NCBI GenBank assembly: GCA_039028335.1
Contig: JBCCIF010000074.1
Location: 1 to 14,998, forward strand
From: JABDKJ01 sp039028335
Lineage (GTDB): Bacteria; Bacteroidota; Bacteroidia; Flavobacteriales_D; JABDKJ01
Direction: 5' to 3'
Length of the DNA stretch: 14,998 nucleotides
Each line of letters begins with the position of its first letter. Positions within the stretch are counted from its first letter, which is position 1. A program made the translations under genes and the position numbers. Below are positions 1 to 7,993 of this stretch, piece after piece. The notes beneath the pieces are model-generated. The model was not told the DNA's origin, ran no database searches, and was given only the letters and a program-made list of their open reading frames with translations.

Positions 1-1857
1 GCGCTGTCCTATGTCATCTGTATGCCCTCTAATTTCAATTCGCAGTGATTTTTGATTCTTGAGATATTCTGCAAATTCGCTCAAAAGAAGTTTAGAACTT
101 ATATCAATCTCGGAAGAAGCTGTCTCGTAATAAATATCATCAATGGTGTAGGCTTTTCCAACGGCCACGTCTTCAAGTGGAGCTTCAATTTTCGCTATGG
201 GTCTTTCATCTGCTTTTTCTTTAGAAAACACTCTCGCTTGAAAGGCCTTGTTTTCTTTTTTTATCGTCATTACTACCGCTTGATCCTGAACGTTTATCAT
301 ACGCGCGTAAGAGCCATCATCTTTAATCTCAATCACTTCTATCTCCTTAGTCTCGGCATATTTTAGTTCGATTTTCGCGTCTCGAACAACTTCACCTTCT
401 TCGTCCTTGGATTCTCCTTTTATAAGCACAACTTTTTCTGGTTTCGCAGCTTCAGGTAATTCAAAAGAATAGATATCCAGTCCACCTACTCCACCTGCAC
501 GTTTAGAAGCGTAATACGCGAGATTACCATCCGTACTAACAATAAGACCGTGTTCATCTTCGACAGTGTTTATGGGATATCCCAAACTCTTTGGCGAAGT
601 CCATGATCCATCATCATTCAAACGCGTAAAAAAGAGATCATAACCTCCTAAACCTAAAAGTCCATCTGAAGAGAAGTATAATGTTTTGCTGTCACCATGC
701 ATAAAAGGTGCCTTATCATTTCCGTTTGTATTCATCCCACCTTCTACTCTCTTTGCCGGAGACCACCCTGAGGATGTTCTTGTTGAATAATAAATATCAA
801 TTGTCGATTCTCCAGCTTCATTTTTAAGCGTCCCATCTCGATGCGTGGCAAAATATAATGTCTGGCCATCAGAAGAAAGCGAAGGCTGAGATTCCCAGGT
901 TTGTTTTCCATTGATATTATCACTAACACTTTCTAGTTCTGTCCATTGCAAAACCTCTTTACCTTCAGCTTCACTGAATGTGTTCTCTAGCCGCGTGACC
1001 ATGATGTCACAATTATTATACGACTGATTTCCTACCCGAATAGGTTTGCATGTTGTAATGAACATTTCCTTGTTATCGATGGACAAGCAAGCTCCACCAT
1101 AATTATCTCCTAGATTAAAGGGAGACTCCATAGGTTCGCCACTATCGAAAATGGCTTGAAAGTCTGGTCGTTTACTTAAGGTAAACTCCTCTACGCCTTG
1201 TGATTTCTTAACTATATCGAATTGACTCGTTTTAACCACTTTTCGGGTATATAGCATCATTTCATTATCAGGGGAAATCAAAGGCAAATACTCATCAAAT
1301 CTAGAGGATACACCTTTTACCAAAACCGGATTGAAAGGCACCTCATTCTCAAACATTTCCGCGTAAAACGTAATGTCTTTTAAGCCTGCTTTAACCTGGT
1401 CATATTGATCGTCATATTTCTTGCTCATACGATCGGGGTCGTCATCTGGAAACTTCAAGAAGTAGTTAAAGTAATTCAAGGCCTTTTTATACTCTTCTTT
1501 CGCATAAGCGATCATTCCTAAATGATAAGGAATATCTGAGTGAAATTCAGGACATCTAATATCAACTTCTCTAAAATGTTTTTCCGCATTTGAAAAAGAA
1601 ACATTGGCATTGCTTTTTGCCCTTCTATAAGACAGCATAGCCAATCGATAATGGCATTCTAAGCAGTTTTCTTCTTCTTCAATGGCATCACGTAGAAAAT
1701 TGTACCGCTCTCTTAATTCGTACTTCTTTCTATTATTTGCTTGTTCGAGTAATTTCTCAACTTTCTTATTCCGCGCATCATTACATTCTTGAGCAATGAA
1801 TAGAAAAGGAAAAGAGATGAAGAATAAAAGCAATATCAAACGTACAATTCTTCCCAT
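1..1857 (-). CDS. PorE-like TPR/PD40/OmpA envelope protein (C-terminus cut by window edge)
   Basis: The frame is open from an ATG at 1857 to base 1 (619 codons, no stop), so the C-terminus lies outside the window. Residues 1-22 are a signal peptide (hydrophobic core LILLLFFISFPFLFI, probable cleavage before QEC). No clear lipobox is seen. Residues about 30-165 look like TPR helices. About 185-465 are PD40/WD40-like propeller blades, with repeats such as LYFATHRDG and LYFSSDG. About 475-545 are a carboxypeptidase-regulatory-like beta domain. About 570-619 begin an OmpA C-terminal peptidoglycan-binding domain, with TIDDIYYETASSEI and RGHTDDIGQR. This order is that of PorE, the type IX secretion protein that contacts peptidoglycan, but generic Bacteroidota OmpA proteins share it, so the PorE role is inference. 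PorE of Porphyromonas is a lipoprotein, a difference here. The gene starts 6 bp after the AsmA-like gene stops and is probably co-transcribed with it. Confidence 0.88.
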   Translation of the reverse strand, partial: MGRIVRLILLLFFISFPFLFIAQECNDARNKKVEKLLEQANNRKKYELRERYNFLRDAIEEEENCLECHYRLAMLSYRRAKSNANVSFSNAEKHFREVDIRCPEFHSDIPYHLGMIAYAKEEYKKALNYFNYFLKFPDDDPDRMSKKYDDQYDQVKAGLKDITFYAEMFENEVPFNPVLVKGVSSRFDEYLPLISPDNEMMLYTRKVVKTSQFDIVKKSQGVEEFTLSKRPDFQAIFDSGEPMESPFNLGDNYGGACLSIDNKEMFITTCKPIRVGNQSYNNCDIMVTRLENTFSEAEGKEVLQWTELESVSDNINGKQTWESQPSLSSDGQTLYFATHRDGTLKNEAGESTIDIYYSTRTSSGWSPAKRVEGGMNTNGNDKAPFMHGDSKTLYFSSDGLLGLGGYDLFFTRLNDDGSWTSPKSLGYPINTVEDEHGLIVSTDGNLAYYASKRAGGVGGLDIYSFELPEAAKPEKVVLIKGESKDEEGEVVRDAKIELKYAETKEIEVIEIKDDGSYARMINVQDQAVVMTIKKENKAFQARVFSKEKADERPIAKIEAPLEDVAVGKAYTIDDIYYETASSEIDISSKLLLSEFAEYLKNQKSLRIEIRGHTDDIGQR

Positions 1858-1863
1858 AGAGTG

Positions 1864-4656
1864 CTACTGCAATTTAGCGTCAGCTTGTGCTTGCGCCTTT
1901 TTAAGCAGATCATCAGATTTCTTTTGCGCAGTCTCAATAATTTTATTCGCATTCTTGTCTGCTTCTTTCTTAACTTTCTTCGCAGCCGTTTCAGCCGCTA
2001 TTTTAGCCAAGGGATTATTTGCCTCATCAACGAGTTTCTTTGCCTGTTTATCCGCTTCTTTTCTTACCAAATCTGCGGATTTGCGGGCTTCTTCCATTAT
2101 TTTATCTGATTGTGCTTGAGCATCGGCCATAATCTTTTCGGCTTCTGCTTTTGCATTTTCCTTGGCTGGATCAATCACTTCTTGAGTAATGACTTCCTCT
2201 ACTTTATCTTGGATTACTTCTTGAACGGATTGCCCTTCCATCCCTTGAAAAACGGGTTTAATCTTTGGCTCATCTACGGTACCTGTTATTCCTAAATTGA
2301 CATTCACAAATTCCCCCAAAGAAGCATTTAGTCCGAGATCGTTGGCCTTTCCTAGCACACTTGACATCCATTGATTTGCATTACCCCCCAATTTCGCTGT
2401 TGGCACCTTTAACTTCATCGTATAATCCATATCACCTTCAAATCCTGTGCTCCCAGCTACTTCCGCGTCCATATCATCAATGCGAACATCAAAGGGCTTA
2501 ACAGTTACACGACCATCATCAAATGCAAAATTCACCTTGACATTTTTGATCGCTTGTTCGGCAAATTGATCCAGTTTCAGAATGTTTGCAATTTTTGCAA
2601 GAGGCTCAAAATTTTTGATGACAACAGAGCTTGTAAATGCGTTGCCATCGCCTTTCATGGATTCATAGATTGGCTCCATATTCTCGTTTAGAGCCGTTGA
2701 AAAAGACATGCCAGAATCGAAACTGCCTAAGCATCTCTTAGCTATTGGTGCAAGAGTATTGACCGTGTTGAAAGTACTTGCCGATTCCTTAATTCCAATA
2801 TCCTCTATTTTATAATTAAAATCAACTTGTGGGCGATTAATGTCCTTCGTATCATACGATCCATTAACCACAACAACTCCATTTAACACTTCCATTCTCA
2901 AATCCTTCAATGTAGCCTTGGCTTCCTTTACTTCAATTTTTCCTGCAACATTTCTCATGTCGACATTATCGTATTTAAGTCCTTCAAGCTGAGCATTCAG
3001 TTCTATATCAACATTTTTGGGGACTTCTATAACACTCAAGGGTAATGCTTCTTCTTCAGTAGCTGTTTGCATTTCAGAACTTGATTCGCTCATAAATTGA
3101 TTAAGGTCGATAAAATTGCTGTTCACAGTAAAGCGCCCACGCAAGGTCTCATCATTTAAAAACCAAGCTATATAATTGTCTATTTTTCCCTTGGCCGAAA
3201 TACTCGCACTGCCGACCTCTGCATCAAACTTGCTTAAGTCCAGCAACTGCGGAGAAAAATTTAGATAAGCTGATTTAATATGCGTTTCATAAGGTATAGA
3301 ATCAGAGATGTAATCAAAGTCAACCAGGCTTGCTGTTCCTGAGGCTTTGAATTGATTGTAATCTTCATTCTCAATAGAAGATAAATTCCCCTCTAAATCC
3401 ACATCAGCAGTGAGAAATCCGTTTAACTCATCCGTGCCTTCAAGAGGCAATGCATCTTTCACTGATGAAAAATCAATTTGAGAATTGATCGAAGACTTCA
3501 TATACGGATCCTCTGAAAGTGCGTCTCTCAAAAGTAGATTTGCATCAATCGGGTTTTCAGCCAGTTCCATATGAAATTGAGGGATATCTACTTTCATTGA
3601 ACTGAAATCCTTGCCTTCAGGAGCATCTATATGCGCTTCAATCTGAATGTCTTTTATCTCGCTTGGTAAATCGGGATATTTGACAAAACCATTATCAACT
3701 GTTCCATTCAAAGTAAAACCAGGCAGATTGTTGTCATCGTATTTACCTTTAACCACCCCGTTTAAATTCACTGTACCATTGGTTTCAATACCAGACATTT
3801 CTGGCATATAGTCAGCGGGAATTAGACTAAGCAAAGTCAATAAATCGGATTCAGTAGTTTTATAATTGATATCCATATCGAAGCCGTCTTCTGGCATATA
3901 AATTTGTCCATCGGCCGTTAAGTGCAGATCATTTATACGAATGTCATTTTCCAATAAATCAAATTGTCTGAATTCATCTGAGATATTGAATTTCGCATCT
4001 ATTTCTGTTAAAGCATCAGAAAGGTAGGCGGTTCCCTCATAGATGATATTCGCACTTTGAGCATTCGTCTCGGTTATCAATTCATAATATTGATCGCTTA
4101 ATTGACCGCTTCCCGAGTGATTCAGGCCTTCTACTTCAACCAGTGCTCCCAAGGATTGATTATCGTAGACGATTTTAGAATCGGTGATCTCATAACCTTC
4201 CAAAAGGATTTTATACGGATAGGCATCTTCTTGAACGACAGTGGTATCCGTATCAAATTCTTCTTTCATGATATCGTAATTGGCCAAACCGCTTTCATTG
4301 ACAAGCGCATTGAGGACCAATTCATCGACAATGAGGTGCTTAATTTTATATTCTTCTCCACCTAAAACAGAGGCCAAGTCAAGTGTAATTTCAGCCTTTT
4401 CAATTCCTAAGAGGCGCGTGCCTTCAAAAGTCCCTTGTCCATCTATTTTGAAGTCGTTCAATTTGAATGTAAAATCAGGGAAATTAGAAAATAGACTTAA
4501 ACCGTAATCGGCAAAATCCACATGTGCATTCAGTTCTTTATTCAATTCAGTCTTTACAAAATTTACGATCTTATCTTGAAAGAAATAAGGAATTGCAAAA
4601 AGCGCAATTAGAATTAAAAGGAGGATGATCCCCAGAACTTTTAGTATTTTCTTCAT
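1864..4656 (-). CDS. AsmA-like protein with long charged coiled-coil tail
   Basis: A 930-residue protein starting at ATG 4656. Residues about 4-27 are one N-terminal membrane helix (ILKVLGIILLLILIALFAI), so the rest should be periplasmic. The following part (QDKIVNFVKTELNKEL, then LNDFKIDGQG) has the AsmA N-terminal pattern. Residues to about 810 are repeated beta-rich stretches ending in an AsmA C-terminal-like region (VNLGITGTVDEPKIKPVF). AsmA-family proteins are linked to phospholipid transport and outer-membrane assembly; that role is inferred. Residues about 811-930 are a highly charged Ala/Lys/Glu/Asp helix with repeated units such as AEKIMADAQAQSDKI and KKEADKNANKIIETA, probably coiled coil. 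It leads the pair with the OmpA/PD40 gene 6 bp downstream. Its 148 bp upstream spacer has a near-match -7 box (TAAATTTT, minus strand 4681-4674), a weak promoter candidate. Confidence 0.9.
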   Translation of the reverse strand: MKKILKVLGIILLLILIALFAIPYFFQDKIVNFVKTELNKELNAHVDFADYGLSLFSNFPDFTFKLNDFKIDGQGTFEGTRLLGIEKAEITLDLASVLGGEEYKIKHLIVDELVLNALVNESGLANYDIMKEEFDTDTTVVQEDAYPYKILLEGYEITDSKIVYDNQSLGALVEVEGLNHSGSGQLSDQYYELITETNAQSANIIYEGTAYLSDALTEIDAKFNISDEFRQFDLLENDIRINDLHLTADGQIYMPEDGFDMDINYKTTESDLLTLLSLIPADYMPEMSGIETNGTVNLNGVVKGKYDDNNLPGFTLNGTVDNGFVKYPDLPSEIKDIQIEAHIDAPEGKDFSSMKVDIPQFHMELAENPIDANLLLRDALSEDPYMKSSINSQIDFSSVKDALPLEGTDELNGFLTADVDLEGNLSSIENEDYNQFKASGTASLVDFDYISDSIPYETHIKSAYLNFSPQLLDLSKFDAEVGSASISAKGKIDNYIAWFLNDETLRGRFTVNSNFIDLNQFMSESSSEMQTATEEEALPLSVIEVPKNVDIELNAQLEGLKYDNVDMRNVAGKIEVKEAKATLKDLRMEVLNGVVVVNGSYDTKDINRPQVDFNYKIEDIGIKESASTFNTVNTLAPIAKRCLGSFDSGMSFSTALNENMEPIYESMKGDGNAFTSSVVIKNFEPLAKIANILKLDQFAEQAIKNVKVNFAFDDGRVTVKPFDVRIDDMDAEVAGSTGFEGDMDYTMKLKVPTAKLGGNANQWMSSVLGKANDLGLNASLGEFVNVNLGITGTVDEPKIKPVFQGMEGQSVQEVIQDKVEEVITQEVIDPAKENAKAEAEKIMADAQAQSDKIMEEARKSADLVRKEADKQAKKLVDEANNPLAKIAAETAAKKVKKEADKNANKIIETAQKKSDDLLKKAQAQADAKLQ

Positions 4657-4753
4657 TGTTTTTTAAGTCGATTAAAATTTAGTGTACAAATTCCATGCAA
4701 ATGTGGAACAGGGCTAAATTACTATTAATAGACTCTTAACGAAAAAAACAGTT

Positions 4754-4772
4754 TTGCATTTATTCAAATGCT
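4754..4772 (-). terminator. weak hairpin downstream of the symporter gene
   Basis: GCATTT at 4756-4761 and AAATGC at 4766-4771 form a 6 bp inverted repeat with a 4-base loop. Read on the minus strand, a run of seven T lies a few bases further on (plus-strand A at 4742-4748). The stem is AT-rich and the T run does not directly follow it, so this is only a weak candidate for ending the symporter transcript. Confidence 0.25.
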
Positions 4773-4804
4773 ATGTTTACTTATACTTTTAAGAAAAATT
4801 GGGA

Positions 4805-6250
4805 CTATTTTTTATAGGATTGATCCCATTCTACCGGTTCTGGATTCCCAAGTTTTCCAAGTGATTTTGCAACCACAGTTGAAACCACTGCATCGCCTGT
4901 AACATTTACCGTTGTTCTGCACATATCCAAGGGGCGATCTACTGCAAATATTAAAGCCAATCCTATTGATAATAATTCAGGCGGAAAGCCAATTGATTCG
5001 AGTACGATCACCAACATGACCATTCCTGCTCCAGGTACAGCTGCTGAACCAATAGAGGCTAACAAAGCCGTTAAAACGATGGTCAATTGATTCGAAAATA
5101 CGAGCCCTTCAGGCCAAAGAACTTGCATAATAAAAACAGCGGCCACTGCCTGATAAAGGCTGGTTCCATCCATATTGATAGTCGCACCAACCGGCAATAC
5201 GAAAGAGGAAACTTCTTTGTCGACACCTACATGTTCTTCGACTCTTTCCATGGTTACAGGTAAAGTTGCAGCACTTGAACTGGTAGAAAAAGCTACCAAC
5301 TGCGCAGGTGAGATTTGCTTTAAAAACCAGAATGGGTTTTTCTTAGCATATACAGAAATGAAGATCATGTGAAACGCAACCATCAAAAGCAATCCAAGCA
5401 CAACTACTCCCGCATATTGAAGCAATGCAATCAATATAGACGAATCGGGAGAAGAGGCAACGACTCCAGCTAATAAGGCAAAAACAGCATAAGGTGCAAA
5501 CAACATTATAATATCGACCATTTTCAGCACGAGATCATTGAGGGAATCGACAAGATTCTTCATGGGAGCGGCTTTCTCAGGCTCAATAAGAATCAAGCAT
5601 ATTCCGAAAAAGATGGAAAAGAAAATAACCTGAAGCATCAGGCCATTATTGGACATGGACTTGAAAATATTGCTTGGAACCATTTCGACCAGAAAGCTCA
5701 AAGGGCCTGAATTCTGCTGTCTATCGGCTTCCGCCATCTTTTTACTAATGCTTGAGTTGCCCTGATATTTTTCGCTCAAAAGTTCTATCGTCTCAGGGCT
5801 TATTCCTTCTCCGGGTCCTGAAAGATTGACTACCGTTAATCCGATTGTAATCGCGATTAAGGTGGTCAGAATGTAAATTCCAACGGTCCTCAGTCCCATC
5901 CTTCTGAATTTGGCAATATCTCTCAAATCGGAAATACCTTTGATCAAAGATGCTAGGATTAAAGGTATGGCTATTAGCTTCAATAAATTAATAAAGATTG
6001 TTCCAAAGGGCTTGATCCAATTGCTAATGAGCTTTTCTGCCTTGGTCCAATTCTCCTCTTTGACATATGCTTCTTGATACACAAGAGTAGGTTCACCTTC
6101 AATAACTTCTGTATCCCAGTATGCATCAACTCGCACCTTTTTCTTCAGTATTTCAGTTTGCCCCCAATTGGTATTCGTAATCGCAAGAGCAAAAAGCACA
6201 CCGAGGATCATTCCGATCATTATCTTCCAGTGCAAAGCGAGATTCTTCAT
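4805..6250 (-). CDS. Dicarboxylate/acidic amino acid:cation symporter (DAACS, GltP/GltPh family)
   Basis: An inner-membrane secondary transporter, probably taking up glutamate, aspartate or C4-dicarboxylates with Na+ or H+. Family landmarks are all present: the HP1 serine-rich tip STSSSAATLP (about 322-331), NMDGT in TM7 (359-363), the HP2 tip GSAAVPGAGM (401-410) and the TM8 motif DMCRTTVNVTGD (442-453). D442, R445, N449 and D453 have the spacing of GltPh D394, R397, N401 and D405. Arginine at the R397 position is the known determinant for acidic side chains, which argues against a neutral amino acid or serine carrier. At 481 residues it is longer than the usual 400-440. The extra length is a hydrophilic segment of about 45 residues between TM1 and TM2 (28-77) and a longer TM3-TM4 loop (about 145-185). 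It is divergent from hutI across 46 bp. Histidine breakdown yields glutamate, so a metabolic link is possible but not shown. Confidence 0.93.
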   Translation of the reverse strand: MKNLALHWKIMIGMILGVLFALAITNTNWGQTEILKKKVRVDAYWDTEVIEGEPTLVYQEAYVKEENWTKAEKLISNWIKPFGTIFINLLKLIAIPLILASLIKGISDLRDIAKFRRMGLRTVGIYILTTLIAITIGLTVVNLSGPGEGISPETIELLSEKYQGNSSISKKMAEADRQQNSGPLSFLVEMVPSNIFKSMSNNGLMLQVIFFSIFFGICLILIEPEKAAPMKNLVDSLNDLVLKMVDIIMLFAPYAVFALLAGVVASSPDSSILIALLQYAGVVVLGLLLMVAFHMIFISVYAKKNPFWFLKQISPAQLVAFSTSSSAATLPVTMERVEEHVGVDKEVSSFVLPVGATINMDGTSLYQAVAAVFIMQVLWPEGLVFSNQLTIVLTALLASIGSAAVPGAGMVMLVIVLESIGFPPELLSIGLALIFAVDRPLDMCRTTVNVTGDAVVSTVVAKSLGKLGNPEPVEWDQSYKK

Positions 6251-6296
6251 AGCATCAATTTAGCTTCAATAATAAAGTTTTTAGGCTAGAGTATAA

Positions 6297-7562
6297 ATGC
6301 TTTACATTCGCAATGTGAAAATATTGATCAAGAATATCAAGGGTTTGGTTCAGGTCAGAGATCAGCACTCTCCTTTTATTGCCGGTGAATCCATGAAAGA
6401 ATTGCCGGTGTTGGAAGATGCCTGGCTGGCCATCGAAGATGGCAAAATCGCAGATTATGGCAGCATGGCTGCCTGGCCAGGCATCAGCGATTGGTCCAAC
6501 CTTGAGATTATTGATGCAGATGGAAAATACGTTTTTCCCTCATGGGTTGATTCGCATACGCATTTGGTCTATGCGGGAACAAGAGAAAGCGAATTCTCGG
6601 ATCGGCTGGATGGATTGAGCTATGAAGAAATAGCAGCTAAAGGAGGTGGAATATTGAATTCAGCAATTAAGCTTCAGTCCGCAAAAGAAGATGAGCTTCT
6701 GTCATCGGCTCAAAAGCGTTTGGACTCGGTTATTCAGATGGGAACAGGGGCAATTGAAATCAAAAGTGGATATGGCCTGACAGCAGAAGCTGAATTAAAA
6801 ATATTACGCGTCATTCAACAACTTAGATCACAAAATGACATTCCCATTAAATCAACTTTTTTGGGGGCGCATGCTTTTCCCAAAGCCTTCAAGAAAAATC
6901 CCGATGAATATATTCGATTAATCATTGATGAAATGATCCCTGCAATAGCACAGGAAGGATTAGCAGAATATATTGATGTTTTTTGCGAAAGCAATTATTT
7001 TTCCGTTGATCAAAGTCGCCAAATACTCAATGCAGGAATTGCAGCAGGTCTTCGTCCAAAAATCCATGTGAACCAGTTTACTAGTATAGGTGGAATTCAA
7101 TTAGGAGTTGAATTAAATGCACTATCCGTGGACCATTTAGAAGTTATGGATGAAGCAGATTTTACTTCATTGAAAAAGAGCCAAACCATGCCGACTCTTT
7201 TACCTTCTTGCTCATTGTTTATAGAAATCCCATACGGACCTGCTCGAAAAATGATTGATAAAGGATTACCAATCGCGCTGGCTACAGACTACAACCCTGG
7301 AAGCTCTCCTAATGGCAATATGAACTTAGTAAATTCCTTGGCATCCATTAAGATGAAGATGACAGCAGAAGAGACAATCAACGCTTCAACCATTAATGGG
7401 GCTTATGCTATGGGCTTAGAAAAAGAAATAGGAAGTATTACTCGAGGAAAATGGGCGAATATTTTCTTTACAAAAGATATACCTAGCTATGGTTATCTGA
7501 ACTATAGTTTTGGTGAGAATTGTATTGATCGCGTAATGATAAAAGGGAAGTTTATCGACTAA
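6297..7562 (+). CDS. hutI: Imidazolonepropionase
   Basis: Hydrolyses 4-imidazolone-5-propanoate to N-formimino-L-glutamate, the third step of histidine degradation, in the cytoplasm. It is an amidohydrolase-fold metalloenzyme. Visible landmarks are the metal-binding HTH in DSHTHLVYAGTRE (85-97), the GGGI loop, EIKSGYGL (154-161), FLGAHAFP (188-195), HVNQFTS with the third ligand H257, DHLE (279-282), and ATDYNPGSSPNGNM with D331. At 421 residues it has family length. The start is uncertain: ATG 6297 gives MLYIRNVKILIKNIKG, but family members commonly begin at the KxLIxNIKxL segment, which would fit GTG at 6315. No hutH, hutU or hutG lies in this window, so the rest of the pathway must be elsewhere. 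The 3' end overlaps the convergent acetyltransferase by 4 bp (CTAA). Confidence 0.96.
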   Translation: MLYIRNVKILIKNIKGLVQVRDQHSPFIAGESMKELPVLEDAWLAIEDGKIADYGSMAAWPGISDWSNLEIIDADGKYVFPSWVDSHTHLVYAGTRESEFSDRLDGLSYEEIAAKGGGILNSAIKLQSAKEDELLSSAQKRLDSVIQMGTGAIEIKSGYGLTAEAELKILRVIQQLRSQNDIPIKSTFLGAHAFPKAFKKNPDEYIRLIIDEMIPAIAQEGLAEYIDVFCESNYFSVDQSRQILNAGIAAGLRPKIHVNQFTSIGGIQLGVELNALSVDHLEVMDEADFTSLKKSQTMPTLLPSCSLFIEIPYGPARKMIDKGLPIALATDYNPGSSPNGNMNLVNSLASIKMKMTAEETINASTINGAYAMGLEKEIGSITRGKWANIFFTKDIPSYGYLNYSFGENCIDRVMIKGKFID

Positions 7563-7993
7563 ATTTTGCGATAGACCAGCTTTTGTGGTCCTGTCTCTGT
7601 TTGATAGACTTCAGGCAATTCAATAAACCCCATTTTCAAGAAAAATCCACAAACATCTGGATAAGCAGCGGACCACAGGACAGAGCTTCCCGTTCCTCTG
7701 ACAATATCCAAGCTATTCGCAATTAATTCAGTTCCTACTCCTTGTTCTCTATAATCTGGCAATACGGCTAGTCCTCGCAAACGGCTTTGTTTTGGATAAT
7801 GCAATCGTTCTGATTTTTCAATGTAATAAGATGCAACACCTACAAGGACATTGTCGATATATGCGCCAACATGAAAGTCATCGTTTTGATTATCTGAAGG
7901 ATATTGAGAAAATGAGACAGGATCGTTTGGTCTCAGAACCAAATGGCGAATTCGATAACAGGCGTTTGCCAATATAAGCTTAACCTCAATCAC
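7559..7993 (-). CDS. GNAT-family N-acetyltransferase
   Basis: A 144-residue single-domain GNAT protein, expected to move the acetyl group of acetyl-CoA to an amine; the substrate cannot be told from sequence. Motif A is clear: LRGLAVLPDYREQGVGTELI (72-91), with R82-E-Q-G-V-G87 as the pyrophosphate-binding loop. VGAYIDNVLVGVASYYIE (42-59) fits the preceding strands, and CGFFLKMGFIELPEVY (115-130) the C-terminal helix-turn-strand. The start is GTG at 7993. No ATG lies in a position that would keep the N-terminal strand. That GTG overlaps the TGA stop of the TPR gene as GTGA (7993-7990), which indicates translational coupling. Its stop overlaps the hutI stop from the other strand, leaving no room for a dedicated terminator between them. 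Confidence 0.9.
   Translation of the reverse strand: MIEVKLILANACYRIRHLVLRPNDPVSFSQYPSDNQNDDFHVGAYIDNVLVGVASYYIEKSERLHYPKQSRLRGLAVLPDYREQGVGTELIANSLDIVRGTGSSVLWSAAYPDVCGFFLKMGFIELPEVYQTETGPQKLVYRKI

Noticed and set aside
52..366. Plus-strand frame of 104 codons at the left edge
   Set aside because: It is antisense to the OmpA and regulatory-like domains of the PorE-like gene, whose translation matches known domains.
1796..2119. Open plus-strand frame opposite the end of the AsmA-like gene and the start of the PorE-like gene
   Set aside because: It is antisense to the Ala/Lys-rich tail. The Ser/Phe/Ala-rich translation is what the complement of such repeats gives, and both sense genes are clear.
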